Origin: Acidobacteriota bacterium
GTDB lineage: Bacteria; Acidobacteriota; Terriglobia; Terriglobales; Acidobacteriaceae
NCBI GenBank assembly: GCA_021846985.1
Contig: JAJZVX010000004.1
Span: forward strand, 124,001-188,000
DNA length: 64,000 bases
Reading direction: 5' to 3'
Notes under the pieces: generated by a model
Databases searched by the model: none
The model's input: only the letters and a program-made list of their open reading frames with translations
Told to the model about the DNA's origin: nothing
Shown here: piece by piece, positions 26,366 to 34,852 of the stretch
How the letters are laid out: every line of letters starts with the position of its first letter
How positions within the stretch are numbered: position 1 is the stretch's first letter
Translations under genes and position numbers: made by a program

Positions 26366-26989
26366 TCACCCCAGCCTGTTCGCCACGTAGGGGCGCAGCC
26401 AGGTCTGCACCGTCTCGTCCAGCAGCGAACTTGAAAAATACTGCATCCACATCGTGTCCATCTTGGTCCGGCTGGCATTCAACGCCGGCGTCGCCTGCGC
26501 GTTGCGCACAATCTGCGCGCACGCCGACTTCACGTCGTCGCCGATGGTGGCCAGCCCCGCCGTATACGTCGCCGAGACTTCGTTATATGGAAGCCCCAGC
26601 AGGTTCCACGGCAAGGTCAGCTCGCCCGTATTCACGTCGTAGTCCACGGTGTTGGGATCGATCCCTGTCCACTGTCCCGGCAGGGAAAATGCCCACACCA
26701 CATCGAAGAGCGGCTCCGCGAGAAGTTCTCCGCGGCGGGGCTTGGCATAGCGGCCCTGCAGGCTCACCAGCGGGCTGGTGGCTGTCCCCAGCGGCGCCAG
26801 GGGCAGATAACTGAGCCGCACCGTCTGCGCTCCACTGGTCATGCGGAGACGCTCCGTGTACTGGATGACGTTCAGGTCCGGACGCCTGCAGAAGCTGTTG
26901 ATCAATGCGCTGGCCGCGGTAATCCAGTCGGCCGATGTTGCGGCCGGCAATCCATAGTTTGGGTAATCCGCTGGCTGAAGATAGGCCAT
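26366..26989 (-). CDS. Phage head-tail connector (gp6-like adaptor)
   Basis: A 207-residue protein with the plan of gp6/HK97-type adaptors that form a ring under the portal. It has an N-terminal helix-rich start (YLQPADYPNYGLPAATSADW, ITAASALINSFCRRPDL), a strand-rich middle (TERLRMTSGAQTVRLSYLPL) and a C-terminal helical run (DVKSACAQIVRNAQATPAL) typical of the family. It directly follows the major capsid gene in transcription order, the usual adaptor location. Confidence 0.65.
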   Translation of the reverse strand: MAYLQPADYPNYGLPAATSADWITAASALINSFCRRPDLNVIQYTERLRMTSGAQTVRLSYLPLAPLGTATSPLVSLQGRYAKPRRGELLAEPLFDVVWAFSLPGQWTGIDPNTVDYDVNTGELTLPWNLLGLPYNEVSATYTAGLATIGDDVKSACAQIVRNAQATPALNASRTKMDTMWMQYFSSSLLDETVQTWLRPYVANRLG

Positions 26990-27095
26990 ACCCCACCCTT
27001 CCCTCGCTTACTTTCTGTCGTTGCTGGCTCTGGGCGTGCCGCCGGAAGAGGCTCCACCGCGTGGAGCCTCTTCGCCTGCCCGCGGCTGCGGCGTA

Positions 27096-28064
27096 TTACC
27101 GCTGCACCAGAACCTGGTAGTGGGCATAGTTGGCGCCCTTCACCACCGGAGCGCCAAACTTCACCGCCACGTACTGGTAGGTCAGCGAATTGGGCAACCC
27201 CAACTGGAAGATGCGGGGAGCCGGATCGCCCAGCCAGTGGTACTCGATCAGATCCTCGGTGACGATGTAGGCCGGGAGCGTGGCCGAGCCCGATCCGGGC
27301 GTGCCCGTATAGCCGAGGCTCCAGTCGGGAATCAGCGGCAGATCGCCGGCCTGGGTGGAGAGCATCTTCACGCGGAAGCCGCCCGTAATCTGGTCCGTGT
27401 TGAGCACCACGTTGAAGTCCGTCTTCATCTCCCGGTCGATCAGGTCCAGCAGAACCGGATTGGCGTAGATGGCCGTGGGCCGCACCTGATAGCCGTTGTT
27501 GGCCACCATCTGCGCCACGGTCCCCTTGAGGCCGTCCACGATCGAGGCGCTGGTGCCGATGCTCACGGTGTTGCCGCCGGCCACAATCTGCGCAATCGCG
27601 CCCATGTACTCGGTGGTGGTGGGCGAGCTCAGGCTGGTGTCGTTGCCGTTCCACAGGGCCACGTCGTGGGTCACCATCACGCCGCTCACGGTATCCACCA
27701 GATCCTTGGCCTGCAGGTAGGCGAACTGCTGCTGCTGGTTGCCCAGTTCGATGTCGAACAGGTTGTAGTTGATCTGCGAAACGATGGCCTTCAGCGGCAC
27801 GCTCCGCTCCACGCGGGTGGGGCTCACCACCGGCGCCGCGATGCTGCGCGGATTCACAAAGCCCGCCGCTCCGGGATTCGGAATGGCCGTCTCTTCAAAA
27901 AACCGCGACGGGTGGCCGGTGGCCGGAACCTGCTTGATGCGCTGCCCAAAGGGACTCGAACGCCGGCAGATGTCGAAGATCTCGGTCTGGTACAGTGGAA
28001 CTTCAATGGCGCCCGGCCCGATGAAATCGGCTGCCGCGTGAATGTCTGCAAAAGTTGCGTTCAT
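27096..28064 (-). CDS. Phage major capsid protein (HK97-fold type)
   Basis: A 322-residue capsid subunit. GGAAAGAG precedes the ATG at 28064; the frame is open to 28169 but the upstream part is not capsid-like. Recognisable features are an N-terminal arm, a Gln-rich helix (FDIELGNQQQQFAYLQAKDL, the spine-helix region), then VMVTHDVALWNGN, the P-domain-like VDGLKGTVAQMVANNGYQVRP and TAIYANPVLLDLIDREMKTD. Its position after the protease and scaffold-like genes and before the adaptor is the standard HK97-type head order. Confidence 0.82.
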   Translation of the reverse strand: MNATFADIHAAADFIGPGAIEVPLYQTEIFDICRRSSPFGQRIKQVPATGHPSRFFEETAIPNPGAAGFVNPRSIAAPVVSPTRVERSVPLKAIVSQINYNLFDIELGNQQQQFAYLQAKDLVDTVSGVMVTHDVALWNGNDTSLSSPTTTEYMGAIAQIVAGGNTVSIGTSASIVDGLKGTVAQMVANNGYQVRPTAIYANPVLLDLIDREMKTDFNVVLNTDQITGGFRVKMLSTQAGDLPLIPDWSLGYTGTPGSGSATLPAYIVTEDLIEYHWLGDPAPRIFQLGLPNSLTYQYVAVKFGAPVVKGANYAHYQVLVQR

Positions 28065-28189
28065 AGGCTCTTTCCGCCCCCTCCATGGGGCCGTGGTTCT
28101 GTTCTCCGTGGTCCGTCTTCGGTGATCGGCCGCCAGAAACTGCCATCGCTCGCGGCGGATCCCTGACAACCGGCCACTGACTGCTGCTC

Positions 28190-28588
28190 TTAGGCGATCG
28201 CTCCCGCCCGCAACAACTGGCTCTTCACGGCGATGCGCTGCTCCAGGCTCAGTCCGGCCAGCGCCGCGTCCAGGGTCCGCACATCCACCGGGCCCTCGCC
28301 AATGCCGTGCTTGGCCAGCATCTCCGTGGTGGCCGCGGGAACGGTCTTGCGCAAGGGATTGAGCGCGGAAGATGAGGCCGCGGCCTTCATCTCGGCCAAC
28401 TCGCGCTCCGCCTCAGCCAGCTTTTCCGCCAGTTCCGCTTCGCGCCGGGTTTGTTCCACCGTGGCCGAAATCTTCTCCACTTCGCCCGCCATGGCCTCCT
28501 GCCGCTCTTCCAACCAGTGCAGCGTCCGCTCCAGAAGGGTCGCCGCGGCCTCCAGCCGTTCCACCATCTCCTTCTCTTCCTGTTCCAT
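28190..28588 (-). CDS. Coiled-coil phage protein, possible scaffold
   Basis: About 132 residues from ATG at 28588 (AGGAAGGAG just before). Strongly acidic and helical: LEAAATLLERTLHWLEERQEAMAGE, then EAELAEKLAEAERELAEMKA forms a coiled coil. The C-terminus is a compact helical domain ending IAVKSQLLRAGAIA. It lies between the protease-like and capsid genes, where scaffolding proteins are encoded. A 39-base hairpin lies immediately upstream in its leader. Confidence 0.6.
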   Translation of the reverse strand: MEQEEKEMVERLEAAATLLERTLHWLEERQEAMAGEVEKISATVEQTRREAELAEKLAEAERELAEMKAAASSSALNPLRKTVPAATTEMLAKHGIGEGPVDVRTLDAALAGLSLEQRIAVKSQLLRAGAIA

Positions 28589-28625
28589 CTCCTTCCTTTC
28601 CCGGCTTTCGCCGTCCTCGCGCGCA

Positions 28626-28664
28626 AAAGGGAAGGGGCCTTGCAGCGCAAGACCCCTTCCCTTT
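28626..28664 (-). terminator. Strong hairpin in the leader of the scaffold-like gene
   Basis: AAAGGGAAGGGG (28626-28637) pairs perfectly with CCCCTTCCCTTT (28653-28664), and inside it CTTGC pairs with GCAAG around a 3-base loop; one mismatch separates the two stems. Read on the minus strand, four T residues follow. Placed before scaffold and capsid genes, it could terminate or attenuate transcription coming from the protease gene. Confidence 0.6.
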
Positions 28665-28798
28665 GCCGCGCCCTTCGTTTGTGCGGCATCTTGCGGCGAC
28701 TCCGGAATCCCTGCGCCTCCGGAAAGTCCGGCGGCCGGATGGTATTCCTGCCGCCCCGCCCGCTTTCCTAAGTTGCAGGAAGGCGCCAAAACCGCCCT

Positions 28799-28912
28799 AG
28801 AGCGGTTGCAGAGTCAACGTGCCCTTGTTGCTTCAGTGCGAGGTGGCATTTTCTTGGGGAAAATGCCCCTTTGCATCACGGTCTCTGGGTACAGCAACTC
28901 TGGAACCGCTTT
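28799..28912. repeat. 114-base imperfect palindromic element (MITE-like)
   Basis: Terminal arms AGAGCGGTTGCAGAGT (28799-28814) and ACTCTGGAACCGCTTT (28897-28912) are inverted with 14 of 16 matches. A central perfect 9-bp hairpin, GGCATTTTC (28845-28853) with GAAAATGCC (28859-28867), lies between. One arm overlaps the stop codon of the protease-like gene. The layout resembles a small non-autonomous palindromic element, but copies elsewhere in the genome cannot be checked here. Confidence 0.5.
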
Positions 28913-29411
28913 AGCCCGCCATTTTGAAACTGGTTGCCCGGTAGGCCGCCTTCTCCCGCAGCAGCACAGCCGCCCCTGTAAAGGTGACCCGCGTCAGTTT
29001 CCATACTTCGGCCCGCATGTCTTCCACCCGGGCGTCGGCTATTTCGTAGCTCATCCCCATGGCTTCGGGAGCGTGCGCCTGGATGGCACCCGTCACCTCG
29101 GGAAAGTCCCGCGCATACAGATAGCCGCGCACCGTCAGCCGCTGTCCGATCAGGTTCGCCTCGGTCAGCAGGCCAATCTTGCGCCGCGCATCGTGCCCGT
29201 CCCAGCCCGGCCGGTAATCCACCGCCATCCCCAGCAGCGAGGGCAGCGCCTTTTCCGCCGCCTCGCGCGTCAGCATCACCCGGTGACCGCGCGCTCCCGC
29301 CGGAGCCTTATCACTGGGCGTATTCACCACCGTCAGCACCCCCTCGAAGGGCACCCGGTTGGGATGTCCCTCCACATGGGGAATCCTTACCGCCATCGCT
29401 TCCAATCGCAT
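28911..29411 (-). CDS. Phage prohead protease-like protein
   Basis: A 166-residue protein from ATG at 29411 (frame open to 29639; upstream sequence is not protein-like). The segment MSYEIADARVEDMRAEVW, then KLTRVTFTGAAVLLREKAAY, follows the pattern of HK97-type prohead (U35/S78) proteases, with the strand-turn-strand around the family's conserved 'LTEVSL'-type region. GYLYARDFPEV near residue 91 also fits. Located between portal and scaffold/capsid genes as expected for head maturation. Catalytic Ser/His assignment is not clear, so an inactive or divergent form is possible. Confidence 0.6.
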   Translation of the reverse strand: MRLEAMAVRIPHVEGHPNRVPFEGVLTVVNTPSDKAPAGARGHRVMLTREAAEKALPSLLGMAVDYRPGWDGHDARRKIGLLTEANLIGQRLTVRGYLYARDFPEVTGAIQAHAPEAMGMSYEIADARVEDMRAEVWKLTRVTFTGAAVLLREKAAYRATSFKMAG

Positions 29412-29427
29412 GTCCGCTCCGCTTCTC

Positions 29428-29600
29428 AAGGGACCGGGGCAGCAAGGGACCGAGGCAACAAGAAGGCGGCTGCATTGTCTTCTCCCGTTCCCTCGCACCA
29501 TCTCCCCGCTTCCCTGGTCCTTCGTTCTCGCCCGTTTGGTTTCCCTTTCTGTTGCCGAGCTACCCGCTTGTCGCCTCCGTCCCTTGCGGCCCCGGTCCCT
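29428..29600. repeat. 34-base inverted repeat pair in the portal-protease gap
   Basis: The arm at 29428/29-29462 (AGGGACCGGGGCAGCAAGGG and on to CAACAAG) and the arm at 29567-29600 read on the opposite strand match at about 31 of 34 positions, separated by roughly 104 bases. Each arm itself repeats AGGGACCG/GGAGG-type units. The right arm encodes the last residues of the portal protein (GPGPQGTEAT). Confidence 0.55.
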
Positions 29601-30834
29601 GCCGCAGCGGTCCCAGACCCCGCATGGCCCGCACCTCATCCACCGTCAAAACACCCGCCTGCAGCAGTTGCACCTGCACCGCCAGTTCCGTCGCCTCGTC
29701 GCGCGCGCTCAGCTCGTTGAAGACAAACTCGAACTCCCGCCACCCGATGCACTTGCCAAAAAGATCGCGCGTAATGTGTCCGGCCAGCAGCAGAGCCAGC
29801 GGCTGAATCGCTCCGCGAAAGGCCTCGTCGGCCATCTCCGAGGCCGTGGACTGATTCACGTCCGCCTCCAGGCCCAGCATCAGCGGCGGCAGGCCGAAGG
29901 CATTGGCCACCATCCGGATCAGAAACTCCTGCCACGCCAGCCGCAGATCGGCGTCCGTGCCCTGCGCAAAGCGCAGCACCTCCGGCTTCTGCTCGCTCGA
30001 GAGCAGCGGCACGCGGCCCGTCCCTTCGATCTCGTCCTGCCACCAGCGGATCAGCCGGTCATGCTGCGCCGGGGTGGCCTCGTTCAGCCACAGCGCGTAT
30101 TGGGCCACCGCGTTCGCCGCCAGCTTCCCGGCAAAGCGGTGCGCGCTCAAAAACTGGTTCACCGTCTCGAAAGCCACCTCCAGCGGCCCCAGCCCGAAGG
30201 GCGTAAAGCTGCGCGGATTCATCCGCACATACATCAACTGGCGGTCCAGCAGTTCCACCGCAGCCGTCTCCAGTTGTCCCGGCAGCGCCTGCGCATACCG
30301 CGGCGTCTCCTCCTGCCCGTCCCACCTGGCGTTCATCCGGATCGAGGCGCCGTCCACCGGCCACAGCATCGCCGGCCGTTCCGCGTCGCCCGTGGCTTCC
30401 ATCTCCGCGGCCCCGAATCCGCCCGTCAGCGCATCCTCGATCACCTGCTCGATCAGGGTGCGGAAGCTGTCGGTGCAGTTGGGTTCTTCCAGGGTCCGCC
30501 GCAGCGCCCGCAACTTCCGCTCCACATAGGCCACCTCGCCCGTCCGCACGCCGCGCCGCACCCGTACCTGCCAGTCCATGGCCGCAATGCGATCCTTGAT
30601 GACGTTGATCGCCCTGCGCACCAGCGGCGTCTCCGCAAACCGCCGCAGGTTCGCCGGCGTCGGCTTGGGCAAGTGGCGTCCCGGAAAGCGGACCGGGCTC
30701 AGGATCGCCGGCAGCGCCAGCGTCTTCCGTTCCGCCTCGGCATCGGCCGCACCGGCCTCCACGCCGGCCCTCCAGGGCGCTCTGCCCCCCGTCGCCTGCC
30801 GCCATATCTCCCTCAACTGTTTTCCTACCCTCAC
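29560..30834 (-). CDS. Phage portal protein
   Basis: A 424-residue dodecameric-portal-type protein through which DNA enters the head. Family features: VRRAINVIKDRIAAMDWQV near the N-terminus, GGFGAAEMEATGD, then MYVRMNPRSFTPFGLGPLEVAF, the DQL-type tail region (WQEFLIRMVANAFGLPPLML) and NQSTASEMADEAFRG (the portal 'Q...A' helix). GTG at 30834 is chosen because AAGGAAG lies 6 bases upstream; GTG 30840 and TTG 30861 are alternatives. In the cassette it is separated from the terminase by the inserted HipA-like/DUF3037 pair, which normally would not be there. Confidence 0.87.
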   Translation of the reverse strand: MRVGKQLREIWRQATGGRAPWRAGVEAGAADAEAERKTLALPAILSPVRFPGRHLPKPTPANLRRFAETPLVRRAINVIKDRIAAMDWQVRVRRGVRTGEVAYVERKLRALRRTLEEPNCTDSFRTLIEQVIEDALTGGFGAAEMEATGDAERPAMLWPVDGASIRMNARWDGQEETPRYAQALPGQLETAAVELLDRQLMYVRMNPRSFTPFGLGPLEVAFETVNQFLSAHRFAGKLAANAVAQYALWLNEATPAQHDRLIRWWQDEIEGTGRVPLLSSEQKPEVLRFAQGTDADLRLAWQEFLIRMVANAFGLPPLMLGLEADVNQSTASEMADEAFRGAIQPLALLLAGHITRDLFGKCIGWREFEFVFNELSARDEATELAVQVQLLQAGVLTVDEVRAMRGLGPLRQGPGPQGTEATSG

Positions 30835-31144
30835 GCGCACCTTCCTTCTTCGCCGCCCCAAAAAGAAAACGGCACAGATCCCTAAGGAACCATGCCGCCC
30901 CTGACCGTTGTCCGTCCTCAGTTGTCAGTTCTCAGTGTTTGGCAGCCAGCGCCTGCGCGCCCTCCGCCTTCGATCCGCCGCTTCCCTGCCTCTCAACAGA
31001 ATCCATCCTAGCGCAAAGCCGCATAATTCCCTGCAAGCGCCCGCCGCTTTTTCTCAGGCTGCGCGCCAGCCTTTTTCCTCAGCCTCCGCGCGCATCGTCG
31101 CTCCGCGCCGGGAACCGCGAACAAACAATTGTGAGCGGCCCCTC
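30835..31144. other. 310-base gap, no gene
   Basis: Lies between the DUF3037 stop and the portal start on the minus strand. The composition is Arg/Ala-rich in all frames with no recognisable motif. It contains a short direct repeat, CTCAGTTGTCAGTTCTCAGT (near 30917), and marks the downstream junction of the inserted two-gene cargo. Confidence 0.45.
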
Positions 31145-31981
31145 TCACACCCGCAGTTCCCGCCGCGCCGTCTCCGCCACCCGCTCCAGGTCCGAGGTTG
31201 TGAGCACGCGAATCCGGTGCTCTTCCATCGTCTCCACGCCGAAGCGGTACATGGCCAGCCGCTCCGGATCCTCTCCGGTCGCGCCCAGCCGCGCCGCGGG
31301 CTCCACCACCGCCGTCAGTTCCAGCCCCGCCTTCTCCACCCGCTCCACTCCGGATCGCAAACCCGGCGCCGAAAACGCCAGCACCTTGGCCATCTCCACG
31401 CCCGGCTCCAGGCTCACCGCGTGAAACATGCGGATCACTCCGTTGGGCCGGTAGCCAAGATCGATGCGCAGCGGATCGCCCGGCCGCGTGTACTCCGACG
31501 CCGCAATGCGCTTGCGCAGAAGATCCCACACTCCGGCCTGTTCAAACTCGCTGCGCATCCGGGCTTGAATCGCCGCCCGGCCGCTCAACCGCTGCACGCG
31601 CTCCCGCGGAGGCGGCTCCACGTAGAGCTTCATCAGCTCTTCCACGCCGGCCGGAAGACTCTCCGCCAGATAAGCCTTGGGCTCGGTCATCTGCACGCTC
31701 AACGAAAGCGACTCGTCCAGCAGGCGCATCAGCCGCCCTTCCGGCTCTTCCTGGAACCGCCTGCGCAGCTCGCTCTCCATGCCTTCCAGAAGCGCGGTAT
31801 CGGCCTGCGGATCCAGGCAGCGCACCCGGCGCCAGTCGCGCGTAAACCGCACCTGCGCCGGCTCCCGGCTGCCCTGCTCGCGCAGAATCACCCCAATATG
31901 AACATACTCGTTCCGCACCGCGTCCGGCACATACCGAAGCAGTTGAAACTCGCAAGCCCGTCTTGGCGTTGCTCCGCTCAT
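31145..31981 (-). CDS. DUF3037 protein
   Basis: A 278-residue soluble protein of the DUF3037 family. The N-terminus has the family signature CEFQLLRYVPDAVRNEYVH followed by IGVILRE, a strand-helix unit. The rest is helical with Arg/Glu repeats (LEGMESELRRRFQEEPEGR). Members are commonly found next to HipA-like kinase genes, and here it directly follows one. The biochemical role is unknown. It sits inside a phage structural operon, between terminase and portal, so it is accessory cargo rather than a virion gene. Confidence 0.8.
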   Translation of the reverse strand: MSGATPRRACEFQLLRYVPDAVRNEYVHIGVILREQGSREPAQVRFTRDWRRVRCLDPQADTALLEGMESELRRRFQEEPEGRLMRLLDESLSLSVQMTEPKAYLAESLPAGVEELMKLYVEPPPRERVQRLSGRAAIQARMRSEFEQAGVWDLLRKRIAASEYTRPGDPLRIDLGYRPNGVIRMFHAVSLEPGVEMAKVLAFSAPGLRSGVERVEKAGLELTAVVEPAARLGATGEDPERLAMYRFGVETMEEHRIRVLTTSDLERVAETARRELRV

Positions 31982-32041
31982 GACTCCATTGCAGCCTTCA
32001 GCTCCCAGCCCTTAGCCGCATCCTCGTCCCCTTGTTCCCTT

Positions 32042-32115
32042 GTTCCCTGTCTTCGTGCTCCCTCGTTCCCTGTCTTCGTGCTCCCTCGTTTCCTGCTTCG
32101 TGCTCCCTCGTTTCC
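32042..32115. repeat. 23-bp tandem repeat
   Basis: Two identical 23-bp units (32042-32064, 32065-32087; GTTCCCTGTCTTCGTGCTCC then CTC), a 22-bp variant (32088-32109) and a partial unit (32110-32115). It fills the gap between the HipA-like kinase and DUF3037 genes, just after the kinase stop. Similar G/A-rich runs occur in other gaps of the window (4020-4064, 29430-29600). Confidence 0.85.
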
Positions 32116-32132
32116 AAACCTTACTTCCCTGT

Positions 32133-33005
32133 CTAATGCACTCTCCCCACGATGCTAGACCCCCACGGACCTGCTTTCCAATCTCCTTTTTCTCCCGCCT
32201 GCTCCCCTCTTCCCCATTTTGGAAACGGCTCCCGGTCCGACCGCCTGAATCCCTCAATCAGTTCCCGGATCCGCCCTCTCCGCCGGAGCAGCTTTTCCAC
32301 CAGCGCCTCCATCTCGGCCAGGTCGCCTCCGTACCACTCCGGAGGCACTTCGCCCGCCGCCGCCCACACCGTTTCCTCCGGCATGGTCTCCAAACGCATC
32401 AGCCACGGCTCGAAGGCCTCCCACCCCGCAATCTCCCGGTAGACCTCGTTGCGGTAGTAGACGCCCCGCAGCGGCGCATCCTCGAACCGCCACTCCCCAG
32501 CATGAAAGCAGTATCCGAAGTCGATAAAGACCGCCCGATACCGCCGCTCCCGCTGCCGGCGCGCGAACACCGCCTGACGTCCGTTGGCGTTCCCCGTCCA
32601 CTTGTCCAGGGCCAGGATGCCCGCAAACTCCGCCAGATTTCTCACCTCGGCCAGTTGTTCCGCAGGCAGATAATCCACCACCTGTCCCGGCATCAATCCG
32701 CCCACAAACCGCGATCCAAATTGCAGGCCCGGCTGGCATCGCTCCCGCGTCCGTCCCAGGTCCATCTCCAGTTCCGGCGTGTTCTCCACCAGCCAGCCCG
32801 ATACCTCCACCAACTCCACCTGCGGCACCGTCAGGCCGGCGGCCGCCGCCAGCCGCGAGGCCAGCAGTTCGTTGGCCAGCACCCTCCGGTGCTGCGGATT
32901 GTTCTGGAACTTCACCACATAGATCTGGCCGTCGGCGCCCAGCATCAACTGGCCCTGCGCGCCGCCTCTCATCCGCCGGATATGCTGCACCGCCAGAACC
33001 GCCAA
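32133..33005 (-). CDS. HipA-like Ser/Thr kinase (HipA_2 type)
   Basis: A 290-residue kinase-fold protein of the short HipA-like group (PF20613-type). Key residues: K32 in YVVKFQNNP (ATP-binding Lys), E46 in ANELLASRLA, the catalytic loop D134 and N139 in LDKWTGNANGRQAVF, and D162 in VFIDFGYCF (metal-binding DFG). Unlike canonical HipA it lacks the N-terminal HipA_N subdomain. TTG at 33005 is chosen because GAGGAG is 5-6 bases upstream. It is followed by a DUF3037 gene and both interrupt the phage terminase-portal order. Canonical HipA kinases phosphorylate aminoacyl-tRNA synthetases; the target of this branch is unknown. Confidence 0.82.
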   Translation of the reverse strand: MAVLAVQHIRRMRGGAQGQLMLGADGQIYVVKFQNNPQHRRVLANELLASRLAAAAGLTVPQVELVEVSGWLVENTPELEMDLGRTRERCQPGLQFGSRFVGGLMPGQVVDYLPAEQLAEVRNLAEFAGILALDKWTGNANGRQAVFARRQRERRYRAVFIDFGYCFHAGEWRFEDAPLRGVYYRNEVYREIAGWEAFEPWLMRLETMPEETVWAAAGEVPPEWYGGDLAEMEALVEKLLRRRGRIRELIEGFRRSDREPFPKWGRGEQAGEKGDWKAGPWGSSIVGRVH

Positions 33006-33131
33006 TCCCGCTCCTCAATCCCGCTCAATTCTTCTTCGCATTCTAATGCAGCCTTGCGCTTTCAGCCCCTGGCTGCCCGGCTTCCTGCCGCCACCTGAAA
33101 ACCGTGAGGCGAACGCCCCTGCGCGCTCGCC

Positions 33132-34661
33132 TCACGACTGGCGGCCAACCGTCAGCATCTCCCGCGCCGCCAGCCCAACGGCCATCGCCATCACCCGGTC
33201 GTCGTGCGCTCCGGCCTGCGCTCCCGTCCTGCCATCCGGCAGCCGCACAAAGCTCCTGCACTCCCCCAGCAGCCGCCGGCTCTGGAACCGCTCCGGCGTC
33301 TCCACCAGTGCCGCATCCAGCCTCCCCAGCGCCGCGGGCCGGCTCAGCGATGTCGTCAACCATCCGGGTTGACCACCCTGCCGGTAGACCCGCGCATAAC
33401 CGCACGCCGTCTCCGCCAGCGCCAGCACGCCGCTGCCGTGGTTGTTCCGCTCCACCACCAGCCAGGCCTGGTTATACTCCGATGCCAGCTCCGTCATCAC
33501 CTTGGCCAGTTCCAGTCCGCCCACGTGCCCGGCAAATTCCGCGCACTGCAACCCCGTCTCCAGCTCCAGCACCTGGGCCGCGGAGTAGTCTCCTTCGCTC
33601 CCTCCGCCGGCCGGGTCCACCGCAACCAGATATTCCTTGCCCTCGATCGGCGGCAGCCAGATCTCCAGTTCCCCGTTGCGCCGCCGCTCCACGGGTTCCG
33701 GCGCCGTCTTCCAGCGTTCCTCAATCGCCGCCAACTCAAACACGGAGTCGCCGCTGGCCAGAAAGCAGCTCTCCTCGTCCTCGGCATACTCCTGCCGGGC
33801 CAGCCCGCGAAAATTCGCGCGGATCTGCCGCCTGTATCCGATCTGCCCGGGATCGAGTCCGCGCCGGGCCATCAAGTCCAGCTCCTCTTCCGTCAGACTG
33901 GCCTCTTGCACCGCCCTGGCCCGGTAGCGCGGCTCCATCCACCAGGGAAAGAAGTGCCGTACCATCCCCGTCTCCGCAGCCTTCTGCCATTCCTCGTAAA
34001 AGCAGCCGCCTGCGCCCTCCGGCGTCGACTCCAGAATCACCTCCGCGCCAGGCGCCAGCGCGGCCCGCAACCCAGCCAGCGTCTCCGCCGGATCGCCTGG
34101 CCAGCGTGCCAGCTCCGAGCAGTGCAGGTTCTGCACCGTCAGTCCCCGCCCCGCATTGCGGTCACCCGCGGAAACCACCCGGTATTGCGAATCGATCTCC
34201 GGAAAAGCTATCTGCCGCACGTTCGCCCGCGAGGTCCGCAGCGGACCGGCACGCAAACCGTCAGGCATCCAGTCCAGAAACCGGTACACGATCCGGAAGA
34301 TCTCTTCCGCCGCCTCCTGCGTGTGCGCCACCTCCAGAGTCAACGTTCCGGGATGGGTGATCGTCTTCAGAAAAAACCGCGCCGCCGCCCACGTCGTCAG
34401 CCCCATCTGCCGCGCCTTCAGCACAATATTCCGCTGGCCGCGCCGCCGCTCAAACGCCTGCTGCACCGCGTTCGTATGCAACGGAGCGGCCTGTCCGTCG
34501 CGCGTCCGTACCACCAGAAGCCTCTCGGCCAGCGCCATTCCCACCGTACGTCCCTGGAAACGCGCGGGGCGCCGGTCGAGCATCCGGCCCAGCCGTTGCA
34601 GTTGGTCCCGGTCAAGCTCCTCCGGACAGAGATCCCACTCCCTCTCGTCTATGCCCACCAC
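33132..34661 (-). CDS. Phage terminase large subunit
   Basis: About 509 residues; the DNA-packaging motor with ATPase and nuclease domains. The adenine-binding and Walker A region is RNIVLKARQMGLTTW; Walker B-like acidic residues follow in NLHCSELARWP, and coupling segment ILESTPEGAGGCFYEEW. The RNase H-like nuclease begins with YLVAVDPAGGGSEGDYS (catalytic Asp) and includes VVERNNHG. GTG at 34661 is chosen from AGGAG about 6 bases upstream; the frame is open to 34859, but the extra residues are not terminase-like. It lies directly downstream of the giant fibre gene, an unusual neighbour for a packaging gene. Confidence 0.88.
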   Translation of the reverse strand: MVGIDEREWDLCPEELDRDQLQRLGRMLDRRPARFQGRTVGMALAERLLVVRTRDGQAAPLHTNAVQQAFERRRGQRNIVLKARQMGLTTWAAARFFLKTITHPGTLTLEVAHTQEAAEEIFRIVYRFLDWMPDGLRAGPLRTSRANVRQIAFPEIDSQYRVVSAGDRNAGRGLTVQNLHCSELARWPGDPAETLAGLRAALAPGAEVILESTPEGAGGCFYEEWQKAAETGMVRHFFPWWMEPRYRARAVQEASLTEEELDLMARRGLDPGQIGYRRQIRANFRGLARQEYAEDEESCFLASGDSVFELAAIEERWKTAPEPVERRRNGELEIWLPPIEGKEYLVAVDPAGGGSEGDYSAAQVLELETGLQCAEFAGHVGGLELAKVMTELASEYNQAWLVVERNNHGSGVLALAETACGYARVYRQGGQPGWLTTSLSRPAALGRLDAALVETPERFQSRRLLGECRSFVRLPDGRTGAQAGAHDDRVMAMAVGLAAREMLTVGRQS

Positions 34662-34852
34662 ACCCTGCTCCTCGTCTCCTTCGCGGCCACTGTGGAGAGG
34701 TGCCCGCAGCTGCGCGTCGCGCGCGCGGGCTGTCTCCGCACCGGCGCACGGTGTCCTGCGGCTTGGCCCGCCATGACGGTCACCTTGGCAATCGAGCTGC
34801 GCCGCTGCGGTTGCCGATGGCGCGAAGCCGATGCCGCGCCATCGCCCCTCCT

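Noticed and set aside
32012-32257. 81-codon Glu/Arg/Gly-rich minus frame over the 23-bp repeats
   Set aside because: The frame is created by the tandem repeats; it overlaps the end of the kinase gene and has no domain.
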